Shown here piece after piece: positions 9,208 through 18,004 of a DNA stretch of 64,000 nt (position 1 is the first letter of the stretch; each line of letters begins with the position of its first letter). The notes below the pieces were generated by a model. The model did no database searches. It saw only the letters and a program-made list of their open reading frames with translations, and was not told the origin of the DNA. Source of the DNA: Pseudomonas frederiksbergensis (GTDB taxonomy: Bacteria; Pseudomonadota; Gammaproteobacteria; Pseudomonadales; Pseudomonadaceae); the NCBI RefSeq assembly GCF_000802155.2, contig NZ_JQGJ02000004.1, forward strand, positions 1-64,000. The letters are read 5' to 3'. The position numbers were made by a program, and so were the translations under genes.

Positions 9208-10392
9208 ATGCGTGAAGTGGTGATCGTCGACAGCGTACGGACCGGATTGGCCAAGTCCTTTCGCGGCAAGTTCAACATGACCCGTCCGGACGACATGGCG
9301 GCGCATTGCGTCAACGCGTTGCTGGCGCGCAACGACATCGACCCTGCCAGCGTCGAGGATTGCATCGTTGGCGCCGGTTCCAACGAAGGCGCCCAAGGCT
9401 TCAACATCGGGCGTAACGTGGCGGTGCTCTCGCAACTGGGCATCGGCACGGCGGGGATGACCCTCAACCGTTTTTGCTCTTCGGGCCTGCAAGCCATTGC
9501 GATTGCCGCCAACCAGATCGCCTCGGGTTGCAGCGAGATCATCGTCGCCGGCGGCGTCGAGTCCATCAGCCTGACGATGAAGAGCGTCAACACCGACAAC
9601 CTGATCAACCCACTCCTCAAGGAGCAAGTGCCCGGCATCTACTTCCCTATGGGGCAGACCGCCGAGATCGTCGCGCGCCGTTATCAGGTCAGTCGCGAGG
9701 AACAGGACCGCTACGCCTTGCAGAGCCAGCAGCGCACGGCCCGGGCCCAGGCCGAGGGGCTGTTCGATGACGAAATCGTGCCGATGACGGTCAAGTACCG
9801 GGTCGAGGACAAGAACACCGGTGCCGTGCAGATTCTGGACGGCGTAGTCGACCGCGATGATTGCAACCGCCCCGATACCACCTACGAAAGCCTGGCCGGG
9901 TTGAAGCCGGTGTTTGCCGAGGACGGTTCGGTGACGGCGGGCAACTCCTCGCAATTATCCGACGGTGCTTCGATGACGCTGGTGATGAGCCTGGAAAAAG
10001 CCCTGGCCCTGGGGCTCAAGCCCAAGGCGTTTTTCCGCGGCTTTACCGTCGCCGGATGCGAGCCGGATGAGATGGGCATCGGCCCGGTGTTCTCGGTGCC
10101 CCGGTTGCTCAAGGCCAAGGGTTTGCAAATCGGCGACATCGACCTGTGGGAGCTCAACGAGGCGTTTGCCTCCCAGTGCCTCTACAGTCGCAACCGGCTG
10201 GAAATCGACAACGAGAAATACAACGTGAACGGCGGTTCGATTTCCATCGGCCACCCGTTCGGCATGACCGGCTCGCGGCAAGTAGGGCATCTGGTGCGTG
10301 AACTGCAACGGCGCAACCTGCGCTATGGCATCGTGACCATGTGCGTGGGCGGCGGGATGGGGGCAACAGGGTTGTTCGAGGCGGTGCGATAG
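9208..10392 (+). CDS. Thiolase (acetyl-CoA C-acyltransferase)
   Basis: A 394-residue thiolase with all three catalytic regions. These are the nucleophile Cys90 in NRFCSSGLQA, the histidine in SIGHPFGMTGSRQ, and the second cysteine in TMCVGGGMGATG near the C-terminus. The NEAF signature is also present (LWELNEAFASQ). The family either cleaves 3-ketoacyl-CoA in beta-oxidation or condenses acetyl-CoA, and the sequence alone does not decide which. GHPFG in place of the more usual GHPxGxSG is seen in the degradative acyl-CoA thiolase branch of pseudomonads. It has no beta-oxidation partner next to it. Confidence 0.9.
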   Translation: MREVVIVDSVRTGLAKSFRGKFNMTRPDDMAAHCVNALLARNDIDPASVEDCIVGAGSNEGAQGFNIGRNVAVLSQLGIGTAGMTLNRFCSSGLQAIAIAANQIASGCSEIIVAGGVESISLTMKSVNTDNLINPLLKEQVPGIYFPMGQTAEIVARRYQVSREEQDRYALQSQQRTARAQAEGLFDDEIVPMTVKYRVEDKNTGAVQILDGVVDRDDCNRPDTTYESLAGLKPVFAEDGSVTAGNSSQLSDGASMTLVMSLEKALALGLKPKAFFRGFTVAGCEPDEMGIGPVFSVPRLLKAKGLQIGDIDLWELNEAFASQCLYSRNRLEIDNEKYNVNGGSISIGHPFGMTGSRQVGHLVRELQRRNLRYGIVTMCVGGGMGATGLFEAVR

Positions 10393-10406
10393 GCGCCGCC
10401 CCTGGG

Positions 10407-10512
10407 CTTGTGCTCCCGCTCGGCTGCGAGGCAGTCGCCGCTTTCTACTGGGGATGAACCGTAAGGGGGCCGCCATGCGACCCAGCGGGAGCAAGCTCCC
10501 TCGCCACGGGGG
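10407..10512. repeat. REP pair overlapping the 3' end of a gene
   Basis: A degenerate GTGCTCCCGCTCGGCTGCGA unit at about 10410-10429 faces a good CAGCGGGAGCAAGCTCCCTC unit at about 10483-10502. The right unit lies inside the DUF6316-like gene and is translated there. Confidence 0.75.
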
Positions 10513-10720
10513 CTGCGAATGGTTCAGCCACCTTGGGCAACTGCTGCATCCGCTGGATGTACGCCGCAATCTCCTGCTCCGCCGCCTCGCGAGAGACGAA
10601 TGGGCCTTCCTGGGTGCCTTCGCGCGTATTGAAATAAAACTCGCCATTTACCCGACAGATCCGGTCACTGCGGAAAATCGTCTTGGGGGCGTCTGTATCG
10701 TGGGCGCGCGTTCCTGGCAT
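10445..10720 (-). CDS. Small DUF6316-like protein with a REP-derived C-terminus
   Basis: A 91-residue protein starting MPGTRAHDTDAPKT. The central stretch RVNGEFYFNTREGTQEGPF, followed by an EAAEQEI helix, looks like the short Pseudomonas proteins now called DUF6316, though I name that from memory. The ATG at 10720 has GGAG eight bases upstream and was chosen over a further 32 open codons. The final 20 or so residues (VARELAPAGSHGGPL onward) are a direct translation of a REP element, so the original stop was probably lost or overrun. No enzymatic motif is visible. It is convergent with the thiolase gene. Confidence 0.7.
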   Translation of the reverse strand: MPGTRAHDTDAPKTIFRSDRICRVNGEFYFNTREGTQEGPFVSREAAEQEIAAYIQRMQQLPKVAEPFAAPVARELAPAGSHGGPLTVHPQ

Positions 10721-10910
10721 TTCGGGTCTCCATAGGGGGCAGCATGGTCGTTTCAACTGAGCATATGTGGTGTCGGTGATTTGCGCCTGTCCAACCGATC
10801 GACGGCTGCGACCCATACAATTGCGTCAACGCCGAATGCCCAACTGTGCCTGTATGCGCCGATCGATCCGGGCCTAGAATGGGCGTTCATGTCTTGGCTT
10901 CGAGGGTTGC

Positions 10911-11873
10911 ATGCACATTTCGTCCGGTCGCTGGGTCTATGGCCTGTTCCTCGCCTTGCTGACCGCCCTGTTGTGGGGAATCCTGCCGATCAAGCTCAAG
11001 CAAGTGCTGCAAGTAATGGATCCGGTGACGGTGACCTGGTTTCGACTGACAGTGTCCGGCGGTCTGCTCTTCGTCTATCTGGCGGCCACCAGGCGCTTGC
11101 CCAGCCGCAAGGTGCTCGGCCCGCGTGGCGGCTGGTTGGTGGCGATGGCGGTGTTGGGGCTGGTGGGCAACTACGTCCTGTACCTGATGGGCCTGAACCG
11201 CTTGAGTCCCGGCACCGCGCAACTGGTGGTGCAGATGGGACCGATCATGCTACTGGTGGCCAGTCTGTTTGTATTCAAGGAGCGCTTCAGCGTGGGGCAG
11301 GGCATTGGCCTGCTGGTGCTGCTGATCGGTTTTGCGCTGTTTTTCAACCAGCGTCTCACCGAGCTGCTGACTTCCCTGAGCGACTACACCGCCGGGGTCT
11401 TGCTGGTGCTGATGGCCTCGACCGTCTGGACGTTCTACGCCCTGGGCCAGAAGCAGTTGCTGACGGTGTGGAATTCGTTGCAGGTGATGATGGTGATCTA
11501 CCTGTTCTGCGCACTGTTGCTGACGCCTTGGGTTCATCCGCTGGAGGCGCTGCAACTGACACCATTACAAGGCTGGCTGTTGCTCGCTTGTTGCCTCAAT
11601 ACCCTGATCGCCTATGGCGCGTTTGCCGAAGCGCTGGCGCATTGGGAAGCCTCGCGCGTCAGCGCAACCCTGGCGATCACGCCATTGGTGACGTTCGCCG
11701 CCGTGGCGATGGCCGCCTGGTGGTGGCCTGAGTACGTCCATGCCGAGCAGATCAACCTGCTGGGGTATGGCGGGGCTGTGCTGGTGGTACTGGGATCGGC
11801 CCTGGTGGCGTTGGGGCCGTCGCTCATCGCCGGGCTCCGGGCCCGGCGCGAGCGTTTGGCTGTCAGTCGCTAG
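10911..11873 (+). CDS. EamA/DMT-family inner-membrane transporter
   Basis: A 320-residue membrane protein with about ten hydrophobic segments, in two repeated five-helix halves, as in the EamA (drug/metabolite transporter) family. The first half starts GLFLALLTALLWGILPIKLK and the second begins around residue 155 with GVLLVLMASTVWTFYALGQKQLL. The C-terminal tail is short and basic (RARRERLAVSR). The ATG at 10911 has GAGGG just upstream. The substrate cannot be told. It is followed by a REP pair and is convergent with fumC. Confidence 0.87.
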   Translation: MHISSGRWVYGLFLALLTALLWGILPIKLKQVLQVMDPVTVTWFRLTVSGGLLFVYLAATRRLPSRKVLGPRGGWLVAMAVLGLVGNYVLYLMGLNRLSPGTAQLVVQMGPIMLLVASLFVFKERFSVGQGIGLLVLLIGFALFFNQRLTELLTSLSDYTAGVLLVLMASTVWTFYALGQKQLLTVWNSLQVMMVIYLFCALLLTPWVHPLEALQLTPLQGWLLLACCLNTLIAYGAFAEALAHWEASRVSATLAITPLVTFAAVAMAAWWWPEYVHAEQINLLGYGGAVLVVLGSALVALGPSLIAGLRARRERLAVSR

Positions 11874-11887
11874 ACCGCATCATCATT

Positions 11888-11984
11888 CTTCGCGAGCCCG
11901 CCCGGTCCCGCAGGATCTTTCGGTGGATGCGACAGTGCGATCAACACTGATCCACCGTGGGAGCGGGCTGGCTCGCGAAGGCGG
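11888..11984. repeat. Inverted pair of REP elements
   Basis: CTTCGCGAGCCCGCCCGG at about 11888 faces GTGGGAGCGGGCTGGCTCGC at about 11957, between two convergent genes. It may double as a transcription stop for both. Confidence 0.75.
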
Positions 11985-12005
11985 CAGGCCTGTCCCGGAT
12001 GTAAC

Positions 12006-13400
12006 TCAGCCCTGCCCACCCGCCTCCAGCATGTTTTCCGGCCGGACCCAGGCCTCGAACTCGTCGTCGGTCAAGTACCCCAACTGCAACGCGGCCTCCC
12101 GCAAGGTCAGCCCTTCGTTGTAGGCCTTCTTGGCGATTTCCGCCGATTTGTCGTAGCCGATGTGCGGGTTCAGCGCCGTTACCAGCATCAAGCCGCGTTC
12201 CAGATGCGCCGCCATCTGCTCGGCATCCGGTTCGAGGCCGGCGATGCAGTGCTGCTGGAAGTTGCTGCAACCATCGGCCAGCAAGCGGATCGACTGGAGC
12301 AAGTTGTGAATGATCACTGGCTTGAACACGTTCAACTGCAAGTGACCCTGGCTGGCGGCAAAACCGATGGCCACATCGTTGCCCAGCACTTGGCAGGCCA
12401 GCATGGACAAGGCTTCGCACTGGGTCGGGTTGACCTTGCCCGGCATGATGGAGCTGCCCGGTTCGTTGGCCGGCAGTTTCACTTCGGCAAAACCGGCGCG
12501 AGGGCCGGAGCCCAGCAAGCGCAGGTCGTTGGCGATTTTCATCAGGGTCACGGCCAGGGTTTTCAATGCGCCGGACAGCGTGGTCAGCGGCTCATGACCG
12601 GCCAGGGCGGCGAATTTGTTCGGCGCGGTGACGAAGGGCAAGCCGGACAGCGCCGCCAACTCAGCGGCAATCGCTTCGCCAAACCCATGGGGCGAATTGA
12701 GCCCGGTGCCCACCGCCGTGCCGCCCTGGGCCAGTTCGCAGACGGCCGGCATCGCGGCGCGGATCGCCCGTTCGGCGTAGTCGAGTTGGGCAATGAAGGC
12801 GGACAGTTCCTGGCCGAACGTGATCGGCGTGGCGTCCATCATGTGGGTGCGGCCGGTCTTGACCAGTTTCATGTGGCGTGCCGCCAGTTCCGCGAGACCG
12901 CCGGACAATTCGCTGATGGCCGGTAGCAGTTGCTGGTAGACGGCCTGGGCGGCCGCGATGTGCATCGCGGTGGGGAAGCAGTCGTTGGAGCTCTGGGAGC
13001 GATTGACGTGGTCGTTGGGGTGCACCGGGCTCTTGCCGCCGCGAGGATTGCCTGCCAGTTCATTGGCGCGCCCGGCGATCACCTCGTTGACGTTCATGTT
13101 GCTCTGGGTCCCGCTGCCTGTCTGCCAGACCACGAGGGGAAACTGGTCGTCATGCTGGCCGGCCAGCACCTCGTCGGCGGCCTGTTCGATCAGGCGGGCG
13201 ATGTCGGCGGGCAGGTCGCCGTTGCGGTCGTTGACCCGCGCGGCGGCTTTCTTGACCAGCGCCAAGGCGTGCAGCACCGACAGCGGCATGCGTTCGTTGC
13301 CAATGGCAAAGTTGATCATGGAACGCTGTGTCTGGGCGCCCCAGTAGGCTTCATCCGGGACTTCAACCTGGCCAAGGCTGTCGGTTTCAATACGGCTCAT
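12006..13400 (-). CDS. fumC: Class II fumarate hydratase
   Basis: A 464-residue class II fumarase, the iron-free TCA enzyme that interconverts fumarate and malate. The family signature [17 protein letters not shown] is intact. [33 protein letters not shown] and [11 protein letters not shown] are the substrate-binding segments. The position next to DUF2059, bolA and trhO matches the P. aeruginosa copy called fumC2, rather than the iron-regulated copy beside sodA. Start and length are those of the family. Confidence 0.95.
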   Translation of the reverse strand: MSRIETDSLGQVEVPDEAYWGAQTQRSMINFAIGNERMPLSVLHALALVKKAAARVNDRNGDLPADIARLIEQAADEVLAGQHDDQFPLVVWQTGSGTQSNMNVNEVIAGRANELAGNPRGGKSPVHPNDHVNRSQSSNDCFPTAMHIAAAQAVYQQLLPAISELSGGLAELAARHMKLVKTGRTHMMDATPITFGQELSAFIAQLDYAERAIRAAMPAVCELAQGGTAVGTGLNSPHGFGEAIAAELAALSGLPFVTAPNKFAALAGHEPLTTLSGALKTLAVTLMKIANDLRLLGSGPRAGFAEVKLPANEPGSSIMPGKVNPTQCEALSMLACQVLGNDVAIGFAASQGHLQLNVFKPVIIHNLLQSIRLLADGCSNFQQHCIAGLEPDAEQMAAHLERGLMLVTALNPHIGYDKSAEIAKKAYNEGLTLREAALQLGYLTDDEFEAWVRPENMLEAGGQG

Positions 13401-13520
13401 CGGGTCAAACTCCTGTAGGTCTGAATGCGCAGTTTAGGCCCTGGCGGGCGTTGGCGGTTCCCTCAATCACGCGTCAATCTAGGAGCGTGCGGTTCGGTCC
13501 GTCAATCGGACCCGCCCAGG

Positions 13521-13546
13521 GTCGGGGTTGAGCCCCGGCGTTTTTT
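13521..13546 (+). terminator. Rho-independent terminator in the fumC/DUF2059 divergent region
   Basis: GTCGGGGT-TGA-GCCCCGGC forms an eight-pair stem (two G-U pairs) directly followed by a short GCG-like edge and six T. A second perfect hairpin, GGTCCG-TCAAT-CGGACC, lies just before it at about 13497-13513. No annotated plus-strand gene ends here, so it may close a small RNA or act as an attenuator for the downstream gene. Confidence 0.55.
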
Positions 13547-13602
13547 AGGCGCAGAATGGTCGCCCTTGGGGTTTTACCTCGCCTGTTAGAAAAGGAAACT
13601 CG

Positions 13603-14124
13603 ATGACCCGTCTTCGTGCCATCTGTACCGCGGTTGCTCTGGTGTGTGCCAGCGGCCCTGTCTTCGCTGATACCGCCAGCCACAACGCCAGTGCCGAAGC
13701 GTTCCTGACCCTGGCGCATGCCGACAAGCTGGGTACCCCGGTCTACATGCAAGTACAGCAGATGTTTGCCCAGCGCTTCGAGCAGACCAAGGCTCCCGAG
13801 TCGAAAAAGGCAACCCTGGAAACCTACCAGGCCAAGGCCAACGCCGCCCTGGACCAAGCCATCGGCTGGAACAAGCTCAAGCCGGACATGGTCAAGCTCT
13901 ACACCAGCAACTTCAGCGAATCGGAGCTCAAGGACCTGGTGTCCTTCTATCAGTCTCCTTTGGGCAAGAAAGTCCTGGAAAAAATGCCGCAGCTGACCCA
14001 GCAATCGGCGCAACTGACCCAGGCCAAGCTGGAAAGCGCCGTGCCGGTGGTCAACAAGCTGCTGGCGGACATGACCGCCGAGCTCGAGCCAAAAGCCGCC
14101 GCCCCGGCCAAGAAAAAGCCATAA
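13603..14124 (+). CDS. Exported DUF2059 protein
   Basis: A 173-residue protein with a clear Sec signal peptide (MTRLRAIC, hydrophobic core, probable cleavage after GPVFA at residue 22). The mature part is helical and contains the DUF2059-type stretch FSESELKDLVSFYQSPLGKK at about 105-124, often seen in small periplasmic proteins of unknown role. The tail is rich in Ala, Pro and Lys. It ends 12 bases before bolA and is probably co-transcribed with it. The ATG at 13603 has AAAAGGAAA just upstream. Confidence 0.85.
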   Translation: MTRLRAICTAVALVCASGPVFADTASHNASAEAFLTLAHADKLGTPVYMQVQQMFAQRFEQTKAPESKKATLETYQAKANAALDQAIGWNKLKPDMVKLYTSNFSESELKDLVSFYQSPLGKKVLEKMPQLTQQSAQLTQAKLESAVPVVNKLLADMTAELEPKAAAPAKKKP

Positions 14125-14136
14125 GCGGAGCCTGGC

Positions 14137-14436
14137 ATGAGCATGCAGCAACGCATTGAATCGACCCTCGGGCTTTTGCAGCCCGAGTACCTGCAAGTGC
14201 TGGACGAAAGCCACATGCACAGCCGTGGGTTGCAGACCCATTTCAAGGCGGTGGTGGTCAGCCGGCAGTTCGAGGGGCTCAATCGGGTCAAGCGACACCA
14301 GAAGGTCTACGGCACGCTGGGCGAGTTGATGGGCGAATTCCATGCACTGGCGCTGCACACCTACACGCCGGAAGAATGGGCCCAGATCGACGCGGCCCCG
14401 GCTTCGCCGACCTGTGCCGGTGGCAGCAAGCACTAG
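14137..14436 (+). CDS. bolA: BolA-family protein
   Basis: A 99-residue BolA protein. The fold's signature parts are visible: ESHMHSRGLQTHFKAVVVS, then FEGLNRVKRHQKVYGTLGEL, then HALALHTYTPEEW. BolA proteins pair with monothiol glutaredoxins to handle iron-sulfur clusters and influence stress morphology. The conserved histidine that binds the cluster is in the HALALHT segment. It is the second gene of the DUF2059-bolA unit, which ends at a terminator about 100 bases downstream. Confidence 0.92.
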   Translation: MSMQQRIESTLGLLQPEYLQVLDESHMHSRGLQTHFKAVVVSRQFEGLNRVKRHQKVYGTLGELMGEFHALALHTYTPEEWAQIDAAPASPTCAGGSKH

Positions 14437-14458
14437 GAATCGTGGCAACAGAGCCTTC

Positions 14459-14490
14459 GTGGCGCGGGAGCAAGCTCCCTCGCCACGAGG
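14459..14490. repeat. Single self-complementary REP element
   Basis: GTGGCG-CGGGAGCAAGCTCCCT-CGCCAC folds on itself. It lies between bolA and its terminator. Confidence 0.75.
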
Positions 14491-14532
14491 TACTTCGCTC
14501 CTTAAGCCACGACATTTTTGTTAGAATCCGCA

Positions 14533-14560
14533 ACGCGCCGCTTACCCGGCGCGTTTTTTT
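14533..14560 (+). terminator. Rho-independent terminator after bolA
   Basis: ACGCGCCG-CTTACC-CGGCGCGT is a perfect eight-pair stem followed by a run of seven T. It ends the DUF2059-bolA transcript just before trhO. Confidence 0.9.
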
Positions 14561-14607
14561 CGCATCCGGTTCACCCTTTACGAGGGTAGCCACCTGGAGA
14601 AATACCC

Positions 14608-15549
14608 ATGACACCACCCATTGTCGTGGCGGCACTGTACAAGTTCGTCACCCTGGAAGATTACGTCGAGCTGCGCGAGCCCCTGCTCAAGGCCATGCTC
14701 GACAACGGCATCAAAGGCACGCTGCTGATCGCCGAAGAAGGCATCAACGGCACGGTTTCCGGCACCCGCGAGGGGATCGATGGGTTGATGGCCTGGCTCA
14801 AGAACGATCCGCGCATGGACGATATCGACCACAAGGAATCGTACTGCGACGAGCAGCCGTTCTACCGCACCAAGGTCAAGCTCAAGAAAGAAATCGTCAC
14901 CCTCGGCGTGGACGGCGTGGACCCGAACAAGCAGGTGGGCACCTATGTCGAGCCGCAAGACTGGAACGCCCTGATCAGCGATCCCGAAGTGTTGCTGATC
15001 GACACGCGCAACGACTACGAAGTGGCAATTGGCACCTTCGAAGGCGCCATTGACCCCAAGACCACCAGCTTCCGTGAATTCCCCGAGTACATCAAAGCCC
15101 ACTTCGACCCAGCCCGGCACAAGAAAGTCGCGATGTTCTGCACCGGTGGCATTCGTTGTGAAAAAGCTTCGAGCTATATGCTCGGCCAGGGGTTCGACGA
15201 GGTCTATCACCTCAAGGGTGGCATCCTGAAGTACCTCGAAGAGGTACCCCAGGAAGAAACCAAATGGCGCGGCGACTGTTTTGTATTCGATAACCGCGTG
15301 ACCGTGCGCCACGACCTCAGCGAAGGCGACTACGATCAATGCCACGCGTGCCGTACGCCGGTGAGCGTGGAAGATCGCGCCTCCGAGCACTACGTGCCCG
15401 GCATCAGCTGCCCGCATTGCTGGGACAAGCTGAGCGAGAAGACCCGTCGCAGCGCCATCGACCGGCAAAAGCAGATCGAATTGGCCAAGGCTCGCAACCT
15501 GCCTCACCCGATCGGCTACAACTACAAGCAATCATCTTCCGAGGCTTGA
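14608..15549 (+). CDS. trhO: tRNA uridine(34) hydroxylase TrhO (YceA family)
   Basis: A 313-residue rhodanese-domain protein. The N-terminal acylphosphatase-like part (about 1-100) includes [18 protein letters not shown]. The rhodanese domain (about 125-225) has the active-site cysteine in [13 protein letters not shown]. The C-terminal part carries a zinc-like pair of CxxC motifs (QCHACRTP and SCPHCWDKL). TrhO makes 5-hydroxyuridine at tRNA position 34, the precursor of cmo5U, using oxygen. The gene follows a strong terminator and precedes the DsbA-like gene by three bases. Confidence 0.93.
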   Translation: MTPPIVVAALYKFVTLEDYVELREPLLKAMLDNGIKGTLLIAEEGINGTVSGTREGIDGLMAWLKNDPRMDDIDHKESYCDEQPFYRTKVKLKKEIVTLGVDGVDPNKQVGTYVEPQDWNALISDPEVLLIDTRNDYEVAIGTFEGAIDPKTTSFREFPEYIKAHFDPARHKKVAMFCTGGIRCEKASSYMLGQGFDEVYHLKGGILKYLEEVPQEETKWRGDCFVFDNRVTVRHDLSEGDYDQCHACRTPVSVEDRASEHYVPGISCPHCWDKLSEKTRRSAIDRQKQIELAKARNLPHPIGYNYKQSSSEA

Positions 15550-15552
15550 GCC

Positions 15553-16188
15553 ATGGCGTCGCGCCTGTTGTATGTGATGGACCCGATGTGTTCCTGGTGC
15601 TGGGGCTTCGCACCAGTGGCCGAGGCTTTGGCCGAGCAGGCGCAGGCCGCGGGCGTGGAACTGCACCTGGTGGTGGGCGGCTTGCGCACCGGCAGCGGCT
15701 CGGCACTGGAACCGACGACTCGGCGCTACATTCTCGAACACTGGCAGGTGGTCACCCAGGCCACCGGCCAGCCGTTCAAGCTCGAGGGCGCGCTACCCGA
15801 TGGTTTCGTCTATGACACCGAGCCCGCTTGCCGGGCATTGGTGACCGCTCGCGGTCTGGCGCCGGATTTGGCCTGGAAACTGGTGAAGCTGATCCAGCAG
15901 GCTTTCTATGTAGAAGGTCGCGACGTGACCCGCGCCAGCGTTCTTGTGGAGTTGGCCGAACAGGCCGGGTTGCCACGTATCGAGTTCGCCGCAGCATTCG
16001 ATCGTGCCGACCAGCACGCGGCCACCGCTGCGGATTTCACCTGGGTGCAAGACCTTGGCATCGCGGGTTTCCCAACGCTGCTGGCCGAACGTGACGGGCA
16101 ATTGGCCCTGCTGACCAATGGCTACCAGCCCCTGGACCAGTTGTCGCCACTGCTGGGGCGCTGGCTGGAGCGGGCCACCTGTGCCTGA
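15553..16188 (+). CDS. DsbA-family (FrnE-like) thioredoxin-fold protein
   Basis: A 211-residue cytoplasmic DsbA-type protein without a signal peptide. The redox motif is CSWC in YVMDPMCSWCWGFAPV at about residues 12-15. The inserted helical domain and the C-terminal IAGFPTLLAE cis-proline segment (about 176-185) are typical of the FrnE-like branch. Members are dithiol oxidoreductases or isomerases. The exact substrate is unknown. Its stop overlaps the GTG start of the ABC exporter, suggesting coupled translation. Confidence 0.85.
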   Translation: MASRLLYVMDPMCSWCWGFAPVAEALAEQAQAAGVELHLVVGGLRTGSGSALEPTTRRYILEHWQVVTQATGQPFKLEGALPDGFVYDTEPACRALVTARGLAPDLAWKLVKLIQQAFYVEGRDVTRASVLVELAEQAGLPRIEFAAAFDRADQHAATAADFTWVQDLGIAGFPTLLAERDGQLALLTNGYQPLDQLSPLLGRWLERATCA

Positions 16189-18004
16189 TGACCTGCCCAG
16201 TGTCAGCGCGTCGGCCCCATCCCATATCGATCGGTTGAGCTGGGCAGAAATTCGTCGACTGGCCCTCAAGCATAAAAAAGCCCTCTGGATTGCCAACGGT
16301 GTAGCCGTGCTGGCTACTTTGTGCAGCGTGCCCATCCCGCTGCTCCTGCCATTGCTGGTGGATGAAGTGCTCCTGGGCCACGGTGACGCGGCACTGAAGA
16401 TCATGAACCACGCGCTGCCGACGGGTTGGCAAAGCGCTGCCGGCTACATCGGGCTGATGCTGTTGGTGACGCTGGGGCTGCGTTGCTGCGCGCTGTTGTT
16501 CAACGTCCTGCAGGCCAGATTGTTCGCCAGCCTCGCCAAGGACATCGTCTACCGCATCCGTATCCGGTTGATCGAACGCCTCAAGCGTATTTCCCTGGGG
16601 GAGTACGAAAGCCTGGGCAGCGGCACCGTGACCACGCACCTGGTCACCGACCTGGACACCCTCGACAAGTTCGTCGGCGAAACCCTCAGCCGGTTCCTGG
16701 TGGCCATGCTGACGCTGGTGGGCACTGCCGGCATCCTGATGTGGATGCACTGGAAACTGGCATTGCTGATCCTGTTGTTCAACCCCTTGGTGATCTACGC
16801 CACCGTGCAATTGGGCAAGCGGGTCAAGCACCTCAAGAAACTGGAGAACGACAGTACCTCGCGTTTCACCCAGGCCCTGACCGAAACCCTGGATGCCATC
16901 CAGGAAGTGCGGGCCAGTAACCGCCAGGGCTTTTTCATCGGACGGTTGGGGATACGCGCGCGGGAAGTGCGTGACTACGCGGTGAATTCGCAATGGAAAA
17001 CCGACGCCTCGAACCGTGCCAGTGGCTTGCTGTTCCAGTTCGGCATCGATATTTTTCGCGCCGCGGCCATGCTCACGGTGTTGTTTTCCGACCTGTCTGT
17101 CGGCCAGATGCTCGCGGTGTTCAGCTACTTGTGGTTCATGATCGGGCCGGTCGAGCAATTGCTGAACCTGCAATACGCGTTTTACGCAGCGTCAGGCGCC
17201 TTGAATCGCATCAACGAACTGTTGGCCCGCGCTGATGAGCCTCAATACGACGGCGCCGTCAACCCGTTCAAGGGCCGCGATACGGTGGGCATCGACATCC
17301 AGGGGCTCAGTTTCGGCTATGGCGAGGAGCGGGTCCTCGATCAGATGAACTTGTCCATCTCGCCGGGGGAGAAGGTCGCTATCGTGGGTGCCAGCGGCGG
17401 CGGCAAGAGTACCTTGGTCCAATTGTTGTTGGGGCTCTACACCCCCCAGTCCGGCAGCATTCGTTTTGGGGGCGCCACACAGCAGGAAATCGGCCTGGAC
17501 ACCATTCGCGAGAACGTCGCCGTGGTGCTCCAGCATCCGGCGCTGTTCAACGATACGGTGCGAGCCAACTTGACCATGGGCCGCGAACGCAGTGACGAGG
17601 CCTGTTGGCGGGCCCTGGAAATCGCCCAACTGCACAGCACGATCCGGGAGTTGCCCAACGGTCTGGACAGCGTCGTCGGGCGTTCCGGTGTGCGTTTATC
17701 GGGTGGGCAGCGTCAGCGTCTGGCGATCGCCAGGATGGTGTTGGCCGAACCCAAGGTGGTGATCCTCGATGAAGCCACCTCGGCCCTGGATGCGGCCACC
17801 GAATACAATTTGCACCTGGCCTTGGCTCGTTTTCTCGATAACCGCACCACGTTGATCATCGCCCATCGGCTTTCAGCTGTGAAACAGGCTGATCGGGTGT
17901 TGGTATTCGACGGCGGGCAAATTGCCGAGGATGGCGATCACCAACAACTTATTGCCGATGGTGGTTTGTACGCCAGGCTCTATGGCCACCTACAGCAACA
18001 TTGA
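16181..18004 (+). CDS. ABC exporter half-transporter (fused permease and ATPase)
   Basis: A 607-residue ABC half-transporter. Six membrane helices fill about residues 30-310. The ATPase follows, with Walker A GASGGGKST near 400, signature LSGGQRQRLAIAR, Walker B VVILDEATSALD and H-loop IIAHRLSA. The likely start is the GTG at 16181 (protein VPDDLPSVSA), which overlaps the previous stop and has GGAG upstream. A start 21 codons earlier lies wholly inside the DsbA-like gene and was rejected. The family includes lipid and multidrug exporters and the substrate is unknown. Its last 15 bases overlap the toxin gene, tail to tail. Confidence 0.88.
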   Translation: MPDDLPSVSASAPSHIDRLSWAEIRRLALKHKKALWIANGVAVLATLCSVPIPLLLPLLVDEVLLGHGDAALKIMNHALPTGWQSAAGYIGLMLLVTLGLRCCALLFNVLQARLFASLAKDIVYRIRIRLIERLKRISLGEYESLGSGTVTTHLVTDLDTLDKFVGETLSRFLVAMLTLVGTAGILMWMHWKLALLILLFNPLVIYATVQLGKRVKHLKKLENDSTSRFTQALTETLDAIQEVRASNRQGFFIGRLGIRAREVRDYAVNSQWKTDASNRASGLLFQFGIDIFRAAAMLTVLFSDLSVGQMLAVFSYLWFMIGPVEQLLNLQYAFYAASGALNRINELLARADEPQYDGAVNPFKGRDTVGIDIQGLSFGYGEERVLDQMNLSISPGEKVAIVGASGGGKSTLVQLLLGLYTPQSGSIRFGGATQQEIGLDTIRENVAVVLQHPALFNDTVRANLTMGRERSDEACWRALEIAQLHSTIRELPNGLDSVVGRSGVRLSGGQRQRLAIARMVLAEPKVVILDEATSALDAATEYNLHLALARFLDNRTTLIIAHRLSAVKQADRVLVFDGGQIAEDGDHQQLIADGGLYARLYGHLQQH

